From assembly GCA_964627445.1 (NCBI GenBank), contig CAZVJF010000010.1, positions 60,311-124,310 of the forward strand: a DNA stretch of 64,000 bases, in the 5' to 3' direction. Every line of letters begins with the position of its first letter. Within the stretch, counting starts at the first letter, position 1. The position numbers and the translations under genes are program-made. Below are positions 36,722-45,716 of the stretch, in pieces. The DNA is from Luteibaculum sp964627445 (GTDB taxonomy: Bacteria; Bacteroidota; Bacteroidia; Flavobacteriales_D; Luteibaculaceae). A model generated the notes under the pieces. It did no database searches and had not been told where the DNA came from. It was given only the letters and a program-made list of their open reading frames with translations.

Positions 36722-37465
36722 TTAGCTTTCGCTATCGTCTTCATCGTCTTCCTCGCCCAAATCTAGGTTATGGAAAACGTTTTGTACGTCATCGTCTTGC
36801 TCCAGTTTGTCTACCAGATCCAAGGCTACTTCCAGGTTGTCATCGCTTAGTTCTACTTTACTGGTAGGTACGCGTACCAACTCGGAGTTTACTACCTCAA
36901 TTCCTTTTTCTTCCAGGCCTTTAGACATGTTTCCAAAGTCTTCAAAGGAGGTGTATATCCAGTAGTTTTTGCTTTTCTCTATGATTTCTTCAAGGCCGTA
37001 GTCTATGAGCTCCAACTCCATTTCCTCGGGGTTAAAACTATCCTTGGCAATTTTAAAGAGGCTTTTGCGCTCAAACATAAAAGACACCGAACCGGAGTTC
37101 CCCATTTCGCCTCCATTCTTGTTAAAAATGCTACGTACATTGGCAACGGTGCGGGTGGGGTTGTCTGTAGCTGTTTCTACAATAATACCCACGCCAGAAG
37201 GCCCCATGCCTTCGTATACCACTTCTTCGTAGTTGGCTGCATTTTTGTCGGATGCGCGCTTAATAGCCGCTTCTACGCGGTCTTTGGGCATGTTTACCCC
37301 TTTGGCATTTTGTATGGCCGTTCTTAGTCTTGGGTTGTTTTCGGGTAGGGGACCAGATTCCTTTACCGCAATGGCAATCTCACGACCAATTTTGGTAAAC
37401 TGCTTGGCCATCTTATCCCAACGCTTCATCTTGCGTTCTTTTCTAAACTCAAATGCTCTACCCAT
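36722..37465 (-). CDS. yebC: YebC/PmpR-family protein
   Basis: 247 residues from ATG 37465 (MGRAFEFRKERKMKRWDKMAK). The longer frame upstream covers a promoter and is rejected. Family motifs are KQFTKIGREIAIAVKESG, NPRLRTAIQNAKGVNMPKD, YEGMGPSGVGIIVE and KNGGEMGNSGSVSFMF. YebC proteins bind DNA in some species and more recently are tied to relief of ribosome stalling; either role fits. The start differs from the common AGHSKW form, as often in Bacteroidota. Confidence 0.94.
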   Translation of the reverse strand: MGRAFEFRKERKMKRWDKMAKQFTKIGREIAIAVKESGPLPENNPRLRTAIQNAKGVNMPKDRVEAAIKRASDKNAANYEEVVYEGMGPSGVGIIVETATDNPTRTVANVRSIFNKNGGEMGNSGSVSFMFERKSLFKIAKDSFNPEEMELELIDYGLEEIIEKSKNYWIYTSFEDFGNMSKGLEEKGIEVVNSELVRVPTSKVELSDDNLEVALDLVDKLEQDDDVQNVFHNLDLGEEDDEDDSES

Positions 37466-37483
37466 TCCTCTGTGTATTTGTCG

Positions 37484-37516
37484 CAAAAATAACGATTGTC
37501 TGGGTTTTCGGGGCAA
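37484..37516 (-). promoter_or_regulatory. Promoter candidate for yebC
   Basis: On the minus strand: TTG (37516-37514), 22-base spacer, TATTTTTG (37491-37484), an exact TAnnTTTG match about 19 bp before the ATG. The spacer is slightly long. Confidence 0.5.
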
Positions 37517-37627
37517 TCGTCTATTTCAAAAATATAAACAGCAAATACTGCTTATATTGGGTTGTGACACGCATCAAGGTGAACGCTTTCTACCCTGAGC
37601 TGTTGTTACATTAGAGAAAAGCGCATC

Positions 37628-38224
37628 ATGGCCAAGCAAATAGCACTATTTCCGTTAGATCTGGTCCTCTTTCCTGGAGAGGAACTAGAGCTGCACATTT
37701 TTGAGGAGCGCTACAAAAAGCTGTTCGCAGAAATATTGGAAGGAAAGTGTGAGGCGGGAATAATCCGCAAGCCTAACGAGGATGTATCGAATGTTATGGG
37801 AACGCTGTTTTCTGTAGTTCGCATTATCAATACCTACAAATCTGGAGAGCTAGACGTGTTGATTCGCGGAGAATCCGTTTTTACCCTAAATTCTTTCGTG
37901 GAAGGTCCAGATGAATCGGTATATCCATTGGGTGAAATTGAAGTTTTCGATACCGATGTTTTTAGCAGAGTGCCTACAGAGCTCCTAACGCTTGCCAACG
38001 AGGCTTTGCGTGCTGCTAGTGGCAATGCAAATAGGCCCTGGACCAGCCTAATCATTACCTCGGAACTGCTTCAAATGTTACAATTGCCGCTGGAGCTTCG
38101 CGAGCGTTTTCTGCAATCGGTGCGCACACAGCAGTGGCAAGCCTTTTTAAAAGGGCAGTTGCAGTTGTTTATCAGTGTGCAGCAGCAAATGCGCCAGCTT
38201 AAAGGAAACTATCAGTTGAATTAA
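37628..38224 (+). CDS. LON-peptidase substrate-binding domain protein
   Basis: 198 residues forming a stand-alone LON N-terminal domain: LFPLDLVLFPGEELELHIFEERYK at the start (in parts), then GIIRKPNEDVSN and RVINTYKSGELDVLIRGE, followed by a helical C-terminus. There is no ATPase or protease part, so it is not a Lon protease; its role is unknown, perhaps substrate binding or regulation. The 111 bp upstream shows no clear promoter. The stop codon interlocks with that of the opposite gene (TTAA). Confidence 0.9.
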   Translation: MAKQIALFPLDLVLFPGEELELHIFEERYKKLFAEILEGKCEAGIIRKPNEDVSNVMGTLFSVVRIINTYKSGELDVLIRGESVFTLNSFVEGPDESVYPLGEIEVFDTDVFSRVPTELLTLANEALRAASGNANRPWTSLIITSELLQMLQLPLELRERFLQSVRTQQWQAFLKGQLQLFISVQQQMRQLKGNYQLN

Positions 38225-39039
38225 GGCTCTGTAATGACCGCTGGTTTGGCGGGTTTCGCTTTTGCTTTACGCTTAGGCGTATCCTTTTTCTTTTTCACCT
38301 TCTTTTCTTTGCTTTTTAGCTTCTCTCTGTTTTTAAGCTCACGCTTAGAGAGTGCATCGCCTTTAGCAAAGGGGTACAAGCGATTTTCTTCCCAAGAAAT
38401 ACGGTCTTCGGCCTTGGCTACATCACCAGTAAGTTTCAGTTCGGCTGGAATGCTAAATACCGCAAAACCTTTACGGTGCATTATTTTATTCAATTTGTCC
38501 ACCGAGCTCTGCTCCATGCGTACAATCAAGGGTTGGTAGATGGCGGTTTGCTCAAAAAAGGCCATGTCTTTATCCCACTGATCGGCCTCCATACCCACAA
38601 TAGGACCTTGATTTTTTACTTCTTGCAGTAAGGTGAAAGCAGTATCAAAAACCACTTTGTTGGTGGCAGCAAGAAATAGTTTGATATCGTTGTTAAACCC
38701 AATACGTTGCGTTTTCTGGGTGTACAAGCCCAACTCGGCCTGTGCTTGTGGCCAAACAATTTCGTGCCCCTTAGATTTTAAGTATTTCGCCACCCAATTG
38801 TAAAACGCAGTCCGTTGCTCCATGCTGGTATATTCCTTGGCGCCTCCCTGGTAGGAGAAGTTATACAAACAGGCTTCTTTCCACTGGCGTGTTCTCGATT
38901 TACGATCTTTCGTGGTCCAGTCTTTACGGGCCAACTCAGATTTGCCTGTTTTCGCTTGGTACTGCGCCATATTTTCGTACTCTTTAGCGTTGGCTAATCC
39001 AGCACAAACAAGAAGAAACACTACTAGGGTTACTCGCAT
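38221..39039 (-). CDS. Secreted protein of unknown function with Lys-rich tail
   Basis: 272 residues. The signal peptide MRVTLVVFLLVCAGLANAK is clear. The mature part has repeated Trp/Tyr-rich helices (TRQWKEACLYNFSYQGGAKEY in parts, MEQRTAFYNWVAKYLKSKG) and a region with FNNDIKLFLAATNKVVFD. The last 45 residues are very basic (SKEKKVKKKKDTPKRKAKAK). No family recognised. The basic tail could contact nucleic acid, LPS or peptidoglycan; that is inference. Confidence 0.8.
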   Translation of the reverse strand: MRVTLVVFLLVCAGLANAKEYENMAQYQAKTGKSELARKDWTTKDRKSRTRQWKEACLYNFSYQGGAKEYTSMEQRTAFYNWVAKYLKSKGHEIVWPQAQAELGLYTQKTQRIGFNNDIKLFLAATNKVVFDTAFTLLQEVKNQGPIVGMEADQWDKDMAFFEQTAIYQPLIVRMEQSSVDKLNKIMHRKGFAVFSIPAELKLTGDVAKAEDRISWEENRLYPFAKGDALSKRELKNREKLKSKEKKVKKKKDTPKRKAKAKPAKPAVITEP

Positions 39040-39122
39040 AACAATAAGGGGTTGGTATTGCTTTTGGTGGGTAAAGATATAAATAGACGGGGCACTATGG
39101 TGTCTATCGTTATTTCAATAGT

Positions 39123-39130
39123 TAATTTTG
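39123..39130 (+). promoter_or_regulatory. -7 element close to the start codon of the DUF3299-like gene
   Basis: TAATTTTG fits TAnnTTTG exactly but ends only 7 bases before the ATG at 39138, so the transcript would be nearly leaderless. No good TTTG is found at the -33 position. Confidence 0.45.
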
Positions 39131-39137
39131 CAGGATT

Positions 39138-39572
39138 ATGCGAAACCGATTCTTAGTTTTTGCCTTTGTGCTTCTTGCATTGCAGGGGGTAGCCCAGAAG
39201 AAAATAGACTGGAAAACACTTGCTCAGGTAAGCTTTGAGGAGGAGTATTCCGATGCTTTAGCATCCTACATTATGATACCTACTTTTGAAGCTCCAGTGA
39301 AAGCATTAGAGGGACAAGAAGTGGAAATAGCGGGGTATATGATTCCTTTGGATGTAGCAATGAACCAATACGTTATCTCCGCCAATCCTTTTGCTGCCTG
39401 CTTTTTCTGTGGCAATGCGGGGCCGGAAAGCGTTATGGATGTCATGTTTACGGAAAAGCAAAAGCTGAAGACGGATGAGTACGTTACGCTACGCGGTACG
39501 CTAAAACTCAACGTACACGATATCTATCATCTGAATTACATCTTGGAAGATGCAGAAATTGTAGCCGATTAG
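39138..39572 (+). CDS. Secreted DUF3299-like protein
   Basis: 144 residues. Signal peptide (cleavage near GVAQ, about 20), then a compact beta domain with EIAGYMIPLD and NPFAACFFCGNAGPESVMDV, a Cys-x-x-Cys segment typical of DUF3299-like proteins of Bacteroidota, and TLRGTLKLNVHDIYHLNYIL. The CxxC and nearby His residues could bind a metal, but no function is established. A single gene between two minus-strand genes. Confidence 0.8.
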   Translation: MRNRFLVFAFVLLALQGVAQKKIDWKTLAQVSFEEEYSDALASYIMIPTFEAPVKALEGQEVEIAGYMIPLDVAMNQYVISANPFAACFFCGNAGPESVMDVMFTEKQKLKTDEYVTLRGTLKLNVHDIYHLNYILEDAEIVAD

Positions 39573-39575
39573 TGG

Positions 39576-40559
39576 CTACAAAAAGTGCTTTCTAAACCAC
39601 TTAGCGTAGTCCTCTGCAAAATAACTTAAGATAATATCTGCACCGGCACGGTGAATGGAATTTAAGGTCTCGGGCATGGCCACTTCATAATCTAACCAAC
39701 CGTTGATGCACGCGGCTTTTAACATGGCGCATTCGCCACTAACATGGTATGCTGCTATAGGTAAGCTGGAGTTTTTTCTCAAATCAGAAATGATATCCAT
39801 GTAATGTAGCGCGGGTTTCACCATCAAATAATCGGCTCCTTCTTGCTCATCCAAACGCATTTCTCGCAAGGCTTCTCTGCGGTTGGCAGGGTCCATCTGA
39901 TAGGTTTTCTTATCGCCTGCCTTGGGTGCCGATTCCAGCGCATCGCGAAAGGGACCATACAAAGCACTAGCATATTTAGCGCAGTAGCTCATAATGCCGG
40001 TATTCCGGTATCCGCTGCGCTCTAAAGCAGTCCGCATGGCATCTACGCGGCCATCCATCATGTCTGAGGGGCCTAGTATGTCAAATCCTGCCTGCGCTTG
40101 TACCACGGCCATTTTACTCAGCACCTCCAAGGTTTCATCGTTGCAGATTTCCCCATTTTTTACAATGCCATCATGGCCATCGCTACTGTAGGGATCTAGT
40201 GCAACATCGGAAATTAGTACCGCCTCTGGCAACTCCTTTCTAATTCTTGCTGTGGCCTGGAGGTAAAAATTGTTGGGGTCTATCCCATACGATCCTTTGC
40301 TGTCTTTTAGGCTTTCTTTTACCGCAGGGAACAAAACAAAATTGCGAATTCCCGCTTCCCAGGCTTCATGTAAAAAGGGGAGGAGGGTATCTATGCTATA
40401 GCGGTAGGTGCCCGGCAAGCTTTTGATCTCGGTTTTTACATTTTCACCATCCTCAAAAAATACGGGCAGCACCAGTTTGTTGGGTAGCAGTAAGGTTTCG
40501 CTCACCATGTTGCGTACTCCGGCTGTACTTCTATTTCTTCTTGGACGGTTTGTTATCAT
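39576..40559 (-). CDS. hemB: Delta-aminolevulinic acid dehydratase (porphobilinogen synthase)
   Basis: Condenses two 5-aminolevulinate molecules to porphobilinogen in haem synthesis. 327 residues with the catalytic Lys in YLMVKPALHYMDI and the region YGPFRDALESAPK. The zinc triad of cysteines is absent: the motif reads ALDPYSSDGHDG, the aspartate version seen in enzymes that do not use active-site zinc. It overlaps yidD by 4 bp and ends a minus-strand cluster headed by fur. Confidence 0.96.
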   Translation of the reverse strand: MITNRPRRNRSTAGVRNMVSETLLLPNKLVLPVFFEDGENVKTEIKSLPGTYRYSIDTLLPFLHEAWEAGIRNFVLFPAVKESLKDSKGSYGIDPNNFYLQATARIRKELPEAVLISDVALDPYSSDGHDGIVKNGEICNDETLEVLSKMAVVQAQAGFDILGPSDMMDGRVDAMRTALERSGYRNTGIMSYCAKYASALYGPFRDALESAPKAGDKKTYQMDPANRREALREMRLDEQEGADYLMVKPALHYMDIISDLRKNSSLPIAAYHVSGECAMLKAACINGWLDYEVAMPETLNSIHRAGADIILSYFAEDYAKWFRKHFL

Positions 40560-40789
40560 TTCTTGTCTTTTTTAGGAACAGGATCGTATCCGCTGCTTCC
40601 CCACGGGTGGCAGCGACTAATGCGCTTTAGGGCTAAAGCCCAACCTTTTATGGGGCCATGTTCTTCTATGGCCTCTTTGGCATATTGGCTGCAGGTTGGT
40701 GTGTACCGGCAAGAGCCCGGTAACAAAGGCGATATTAAATACTGGTAAAGGCCTACCGGAACTTTTGCTATGGCAATAAACCAACGCAA
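40556..40789 (-). CDS. yidD: Membrane protein insertion efficiency factor YidD
   Basis: 77 residues with the family signature: an N-terminal amphipathic/hydrophobic helix, then YLISPLLPGSCRYTPTCSQYAKEAIEEHG (in parts) with the three cysteines, KRISRCHPWG and GYDPVP. It helps YidC insert inner-membrane proteins. It overlaps hemB by 4 bp and follows the DUF192 gene by one base. Confidence 0.95.
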   Translation of the reverse strand: MRWFIAIAKVPVGLYQYLISPLLPGSCRYTPTCSQYAKEAIEEHGPIKGWALALKRISRCHPWGSSGYDPVPKKDKK

Positions 40790-40790
40790 C

Positions 40791-41303
40791 TTAACGGTCT
40801 TGATATACTATTTTATAGCCAGGTTGGATGTTGTGCTTATCCCAAAACCCTGCCTTTACTTCTAAAACATATTGGGCAGGTGCTTCTGATGCGTAGCTAT
40901 TTAAAGAATACGGCTCGGTGTAGGTTTGGGCGCTTACAATTGTTCCGGTTTTGTCAGCAAAAATCATGTCCAGCGATAAGTAGCAGTTTTTCATCCAAAA
41001 ACTTTGTACTTCCTCTCTATCCATAAAAAATAGCATGCCCTGCTCGTCACCCATTTCCTTGCGAAACATCATGCCGCGCTGGCGTTGTTCATCTGTTTTG
41101 GCGTACTCAATATCTAGAGCAACCACAGTATCATTCTTTGGCGTTATAATGGCTAGTTCACCATCCTTTCTGAAGCTAAAGCGTTTGTCCTCCGTGCGGT
41201 CACGTTTAATGGAACCCGATTCTTCACCACCACATCCAACCATAAACAAAACCAGAAATGAAAAGGCTAAATGGCTGTATACATGGCGTACTTTACTCTG
41301 CAT
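40791..41303 (-). CDS. DUF192 lipoprotein
   Basis: 170 residues. The lipoprotein signal ends in LFMVGC. The DUF192 domain (about 55-165) has EYAKTDEQRQRGMMFRKEMG, then GMLFFMDREEVQSFWMKNC, LDMIFAD and APAQYVLEVKAGF. The function of DUF192 is not known; it is usually periplasmic. It overlaps lgt by 11 bp, which is fitting as Lgt modifies such lipoproteins. Confidence 0.92.
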   Translation of the reverse strand: MQSKVRHVYSHLAFSFLVLFMVGCGGEESGSIKRDRTEDKRFSFRKDGELAIITPKNDTVVALDIEYAKTDEQRQRGMMFRKEMGDEQGMLFFMDREEVQSFWMKNCYLSLDMIFADKTGTIVSAQTYTEPYSLNSYASEAPAQYVLEVKAGFWDKHNIQPGYKIVYQDR

Positions 41304-42090
41304 TTTTTAATGATTTAAGGGGTTTGGCAAATACCACAAAAAGTATTCCTGCGGCTACACAGGGTATACTGAGGTACTGCCCCATATTTAGTGTTAATTC
41401 GTTTTCAAAGGCCACCTGGTTTTCCTTAAAAAACTCAATAACAAAGCGTGCTAAGAATATGGTTGCGAGGAACATTCCAAAAAGGCGTCCCGCATACTGC
41501 CCCCAATTGAATTTGTAGTAGAGTTGATACAACAAAACAAAGATGAGCAGGTAACATGCTGCTTCATACAACTGGGCTGGATGTCGGGGTATGGAATCGA
41601 TGCGGGTAAAAATGATGCCCCAGTCGGTACCGGTAGGTTTTCCAATGATTTCAGAATTCATGAAATTCCCCAGACGAACAAAAAAACCACCGATGGCCAT
41701 GGTAATTACCACACGATCTAAAATGTAAAATGGAGTCTTTTTGATGACCTTTTTTGAGAGGAGAATTAATGCCGTAATATTTCCAATTACTGCACCATGG
41801 CTAGCCAAACCGCCTTTCCAAATCATAAGAATCTCGCCCAGGTTTTGCGAGTAGTAGGCCCAGTCGTAAAAGAAAACGTGCCCTAATCGAGCTCCCAAAA
41901 TGGTACCAATCATCACGTAGATCAACGCTTTATCGGTCCAGGTTTCGGGTTGTCCTTCGTGCTTAAATATGCGCTTTAGAATTTCGTAGCCCAGAAGAAA
42001 AGCGGTGGCGAAAAGTAATCCGTACCAGCGCACGGGCAATACACCGGGAAGCACTTCAGGGTGTACGCTCCAGGTTAGGGCAGCTATCAT
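41293..42090 (-). CDS. lgt: Prolipoprotein diacylglyceryl transferase
   Basis: Inner-membrane enzyme that adds diacylglycerol to the lipobox Cys of prolipoproteins. 265 residues, about seven membrane segments. The motif WKGGLASHGAVIGNI contains the essential His, and the signature FFVRLGNFMNSEIIGKPT with the catalytic Arg/Asn follows; RHPAQLYEA is near the end. It overlaps fur by 4 bp. Confidence 0.96.
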   Translation of the reverse strand: MIAALTWSVHPEVLPGVLPVRWYGLLFATAFLLGYEILKRIFKHEGQPETWTDKALIYVMIGTILGARLGHVFFYDWAYYSQNLGEILMIWKGGLASHGAVIGNITALILLSKKVIKKTPFYILDRVVITMAIGGFFVRLGNFMNSEIIGKPTGTDWGIIFTRIDSIPRHPAQLYEAACYLLIFVLLYQLYYKFNWGQYAGRLFGMFLATIFLARFVIEFFKENQVAFENELTLNMGQYLSIPCVAAGILFVVFAKPLKSLKNAE

Positions 42091-42575
42091 TGTGGGTTGG
42101 TTTTCCCCTCGCAGGTGGGGTTGTTGCAGGTTCCGTAGAATTGTAAGGTGTGGTGCTTGATGTCAAAATCATACACATCGGCCACCATTTTCTTAATGTT
42201 TTGAATGCGGGGGTCGCAAAACTCCAAAACCTTGTTGCAGGTTTGGCAAATAAGGTGGTCGTGCTGCTTAAAGCCGTAGCACTTTTCAAATTGGGCCATG
42301 TTTTGCCCAAACTGGTGCTTGGTAACCAAACCACAAGCCACCAAAAGATCCAAGGTGTTGTACACCGTAGCGCGACTTACACGGTAGTTTTTGTTTTTCA
42401 TGATGACGTAGAGTTCTTCTACATCAAAATGGCCTACAGACTTGTAGATCACCTCCAAAATAGCATAGCGTTCTGGAGTTTTCCTTAGATTCTGATGCTG
42501 CATGTAAGCCGTAAAGATCTCTTTAGCATCTTCGTGGGCCTTTATTACCGCTTCTGTAGGTTCTGGCTGCTTCAT
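42087..42575 (-). CDS. fur: Fur-family metal-responsive transcriptional regulator
   Basis: 162 residues. A winged-helix domain (about 25-95; TPERYAILEVIYKSVGHFDVEEL in parts, SRATVYNTLDLLVACGLV) is followed by the dimerisation domain with HDHLICQTCNKVLEFCD and a second Cys pair in CNNPTC, the usual structural zinc cysteines. Fur itself, Zur and PerR share this plan; which metal it senses cannot be decided. It heads the cluster fur-lgt-DUF192-yidD-hemB, so it may control its own operon. Confidence 0.93.
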   Translation of the reverse strand: MKQPEPTEAVIKAHEDAKEIFTAYMQHQNLRKTPERYAILEVIYKSVGHFDVEELYVIMKNKNYRVSRATVYNTLDLLVACGLVTKHQFGQNMAQFEKCYGFKQHDHLICQTCNKVLEFCDPRIQNIKKMVADVYDFDIKHHTLQFYGTCNNPTCEGKTNPQ

Positions 42576-42653
42576 TGCTGTAAAACTACGCTAAGTTGCG
42601 CACATTTATCAAATAAACACAGGGGTTTTTCGGGTGCTGTAACACGCGAGCCA

Positions 42654-43742
42654 CTAGCTTATTTGATTGTTCTTTTTCTCTTCTTTGTATGCCCTGTAGG
42701 CGGGAATAAAATTGCTTTCGCGCCCTTTTTTAAATATTTGAAGCCCGAAGAATTTCCCTTTTTTAAAGGCTTTTTGCTCTTCCTCGGGTAAGGCAATAAA
42801 TTCTTCGCATTCTGGGGAGCAACAAGCGTTGTGCTGTTCCTTGCAATCATCACACTGTATAAACAGCAAATGGCATGCATCGTTTACGCAGTTGGTGTGC
42901 TTGGGCCAGGGTTTACCGCATTGGTGGCACTCGCTAATCACATCGTCCGATATATGTTCGGCCAGACGGTCGTCAAAAACAAAATTGCTACCAATAAATT
43001 TGTTTTCTAGAGCTGCCTGCTTCACCTGGCGTGCGTACTCAATAATGCCACCCTCTAGCTGGTATACCTTTTCAAAGCCTTTGTGCTTGTAATAGGCGCT
43101 GGCTTTCTCGCAACGGATACCGCCTGTGCAGTACATCACTATGTTTTTGTCCTTTTTGTCCTGCAGCTGGTCTTCCACCACCTTAAGCGCTTCCCTAAAG
43201 GTATCTACATCGGGCGTAATGGCATTTTTAAAGTGGCCAATTTCACTTTCGTAGTGGTTGCGCATGTCTACGATAACCGTGTTGGGGTCTTCGGCCAGCT
43301 CGTTAAACTTACTGGCGTTCACATGCACCCCCTTTTGGGTTACGTCAAAGGTTTCGTCATTCAACCCATCGGCTACAATTTTTTCGCGCACCTTTATTTT
43401 CAGCTTCAAAAAGCTGTAGGGGTCGTGCTCTACGGCTAAGTTCAAGCGGATATTGCGTAAAAACACAATCTCTTCCAGCTTCTCTACAAAGGCTTCGTAG
43501 TTGGCCGAGGGCACTGTAATTTGTGCATTTACCCCTTCTTTGGCAACGTAAATTCTACCCAGGACTCCTACGCTGTTTAGCAAAATAAATAAGTGATCGC
43601 GAAACAGGTTGGGGTTTCCAATATGGGCATACTGGTAAAAGGATAAGGTAAACCGGTCTTCGTGGCGCTGCTCCAACTCCTTACGAAGCGTGTCCTTATC
43701 GTGTACGTTAAACAGAATTTCCTTCTGCTTTCTTCCTCTCAT
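42654..43742 (-). CDS. trhO: tRNA uridine(34) hydroxylase TrhO (rhodanese-related, YceA)
   Basis: Makes ho5U34 in tRNA with oxygen. 362 residues from ATG 43742 (MRGRKQKEILFNVHDKD), preceded by GGAAATTAAG; a TTG at 43757 is less likely. The N-terminal acylphosphatase-like domain has GRIYVAKEGVNAQITVP, the rhodanese domain has catalytic Cys in VMYCTGGIRCEKASAYYKHKG (in parts), and a Cys-rich C-terminus has CHQCGKPWPKHTNC and CDDCKEQHNACC. It lies one base after the M1 peptidase stop. Confidence 0.93.
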   Translation of the reverse strand: MRGRKQKEILFNVHDKDTLRKELEQRHEDRFTLSFYQYAHIGNPNLFRDHLFILLNSVGVLGRIYVAKEGVNAQITVPSANYEAFVEKLEEIVFLRNIRLNLAVEHDPYSFLKLKIKVREKIVADGLNDETFDVTQKGVHVNASKFNELAEDPNTVIVDMRNHYESEIGHFKNAITPDVDTFREALKVVEDQLQDKKDKNIVMYCTGGIRCEKASAYYKHKGFEKVYQLEGGIIEYARQVKQAALENKFIGSNFVFDDRLAEHISDDVISECHQCGKPWPKHTNCVNDACHLLFIQCDDCKEQHNACCSPECEEFIALPEEEQKAFKKGKFFGLQIFKKGRESNFIPAYRAYKEEKKNNQIS

Positions 43743-43743
43743 C

Positions 43744-45585
43744 TTAATTTCCTTCAAAAACTACGGGAGCCGTGTTGCTTTCGTAGCGGTTGTTATCGCG
43801 TTCTACATCGGCCATACCTTCTAGTGGGTCAATTTGAACCGCGGTTATCTTAGATTTTTTGGTAGGAATGGTAAAACGGTATTCGGGGTGTGTCCAAGGC
43901 CAAGGCTTTAACGCCATATCGCTAAAATTTAGCCCCTTAAACTCGGGGTGGTTTAAGCTGCGTTTGGTGTTATCCTTAAACAGGTTGTAGTTGCTTATGT
44001 GGAACACCTCGTGACTTCCGTCTTCGTAGGTAACTTTTACATCCAGCGGCATGGGCATGTACCCAATGCGCTCCAAGGTAATGTCAGTTTTGTTGCCGTT
44101 TTCCGTCACCGAAGCTACTGCATAATCTATGGTGTTGGTGGTGTTTATCCAGCCATCTAGGTACCAATCTAAAACGCAGTTGCCGTGCTTTTCCATTATG
44201 CGGATTACATCCTCGGGGCGTGGGTGCTTAAATTTCCAGGTGTTGTAGTACTCGCGCATAGCAGGGTAAAATGCATCATCGCCCAGCATGTAGCGCAATT
44301 GCCATAAAAAGATTTCTCCTTTGCTGTAGCTGGAAACACCATAGGCGAAGTTGGTATGGAAATGGTCGGCATGGGTGCGCAAAGGCTCTTGTTTGCCAGA
44401 CTGTACCAATCTGCGGTATCCGCTCATAGAACGGGTGTGTGGATTCAATACATTTTTATCCGACAAAATATTCATAACATGGCTGGAAGCAAAGGTGGTA
44501 AAACCCTCATCCATCCAGGCATATTGAGCCTCATCGGTGGCTAGAACCATTTGATACCAAGAGTGGATTACCTCATGCACAATTACACCCAGCAAGCTTC
44601 CGGGGCTGCGCTCGCCCGTAATCAGGGTGGCCATGGGGTATTCCATTCCACCATCACCACCTTGCAGTATGCTGTACTTTTTGTAAGGATACGCACCAAA
44701 AGTTTCGTTCATAATCTCGAACAAACGCACGGTGTTTTCCTGTACCCCGGTCCATTTTTCCTTTAACTCCTCTTCGTTTTCGTAGTAGAAGTGTATTTCC
44801 ATGCCGTTGGGACCTTCTACCACATCGTGGAGGTAGTCGGGGTCTGCGGCCCAGGCAAAGTCGTGTACGTTTTCGGCTTTAAAATTCCAGGTTTTAGTTC
44901 CATCCACGTTTATGGTTTCGTCTTTAAGCAGGCCTGTACCTCCAACCACAAAAGACTTGTCTAGGGTAATGCTTACATCAAAATCGCCCCAAACTCCGTA
45001 AAACTCTCTTCCAATATATGGGTTGGGGTGCCAGCCATCTTTATCGTACTCACTTACCTTAGGGTACCACTGTGTCATACTGTACGAAATGCCCTCGGCA
45101 TTGTCGCGACCACTTCTTCTAATTTGCACGGGTACTTGCGATTGGTACTCCATTTCCATTACGGTAGATTTACCCGGTAGGATGGGGCGGTCTAGCTCCA
45201 CCTTTAAAAGGGTACCCAGGGTCTGGAAAGAAACGTTTTTACCGTCTTGTTTTAGAGTGAATACTTTTTGGAACCCGATTTCATCGGGACTTAATTTACC
45301 AATGCGATCGCCCACGCGTCCATCGGGGTCTTCTATGGTGCGGCTGCGCACATCCATCATACTTCCTGGCTGAAACGCATTAAAATACAAGTGGTAGTAC
45401 ATCTCCCGCAGGGTATCGGGCGAGTTGTTGGTATAGGTAACCTTTTGTGTGCCCATTACTTGGTGGTTGTTGGTATTTAAGGCCACATCCATTTCGTAGG
45501 ATATGCTTTGTTGCCAATAACCATCTTGGGCAAATAGTAATGTAGATACTGCTAAAAATAGGGTAAGCAGGGTATGTCGTAGCAT
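43744..45585 (-). CDS. M1-family zinc aminopeptidase, secreted
   Basis: 613 residues from ATG 45585, which gives the signal peptide MLRHTLLTLFLAVSTLLFAQ; the upstream frame runs through the promoter. The zinc site is VIVHEVIHSWYQ with the third ligand in WMDEGFTTF. The usual GAMEN substrate loop reads GGMEYP, a variant common in this branch of M1 proteins. It is periplasmic or exported, probably for peptide use. The 3' end is one base from trhO. Confidence 0.92.
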   Translation of the reverse strand: MLRHTLLTLFLAVSTLLFAQDGYWQQSISYEMDVALNTNNHQVMGTQKVTYTNNSPDTLREMYYHLYFNAFQPGSMMDVRSRTIEDPDGRVGDRIGKLSPDEIGFQKVFTLKQDGKNVSFQTLGTLLKVELDRPILPGKSTVMEMEYQSQVPVQIRRSGRDNAEGISYSMTQWYPKVSEYDKDGWHPNPYIGREFYGVWGDFDVSITLDKSFVVGGTGLLKDETINVDGTKTWNFKAENVHDFAWAADPDYLHDVVEGPNGMEIHFYYENEEELKEKWTGVQENTVRLFEIMNETFGAYPYKKYSILQGGDGGMEYPMATLITGERSPGSLLGVIVHEVIHSWYQMVLATDEAQYAWMDEGFTTFASSHVMNILSDKNVLNPHTRSMSGYRRLVQSGKQEPLRTHADHFHTNFAYGVSSYSKGEIFLWQLRYMLGDDAFYPAMREYYNTWKFKHPRPEDVIRIMEKHGNCVLDWYLDGWINTTNTIDYAVASVTENGNKTDITLERIGYMPMPLDVKVTYEDGSHEVFHISNYNLFKDNTKRSLNHPEFKGLNFSDMALKPWPWTHPEYRFTIPTKKSKITAVQIDPLEGMADVERDNNRYESNTAPVVFEGN

Positions 45586-45606
45586 AAGTATTTTTTGGAT
45601 TGGGTG

Positions 45607-45614
45607 CAAAATTA
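45607..45614 (-). promoter_or_regulatory. -7 element for the M1 peptidase gene
   Basis: Minus-strand TAATTTTG, an exact TAnnTTTG match followed by CACC, 21 bp before the ATG at 45585. The -33 region is weak. It excludes the longer N-terminal frame. Confidence 0.55.
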
Positions 45615-45716
45615 CTGAAAATGAATGTTTTGGGACATTCGCATCCAAGCAAGACCATGAATTGCAGGTTACAGCCAATAGCTGCAGCCAAAAGATAGCG
45701 GAGGAATAGGGGGACT

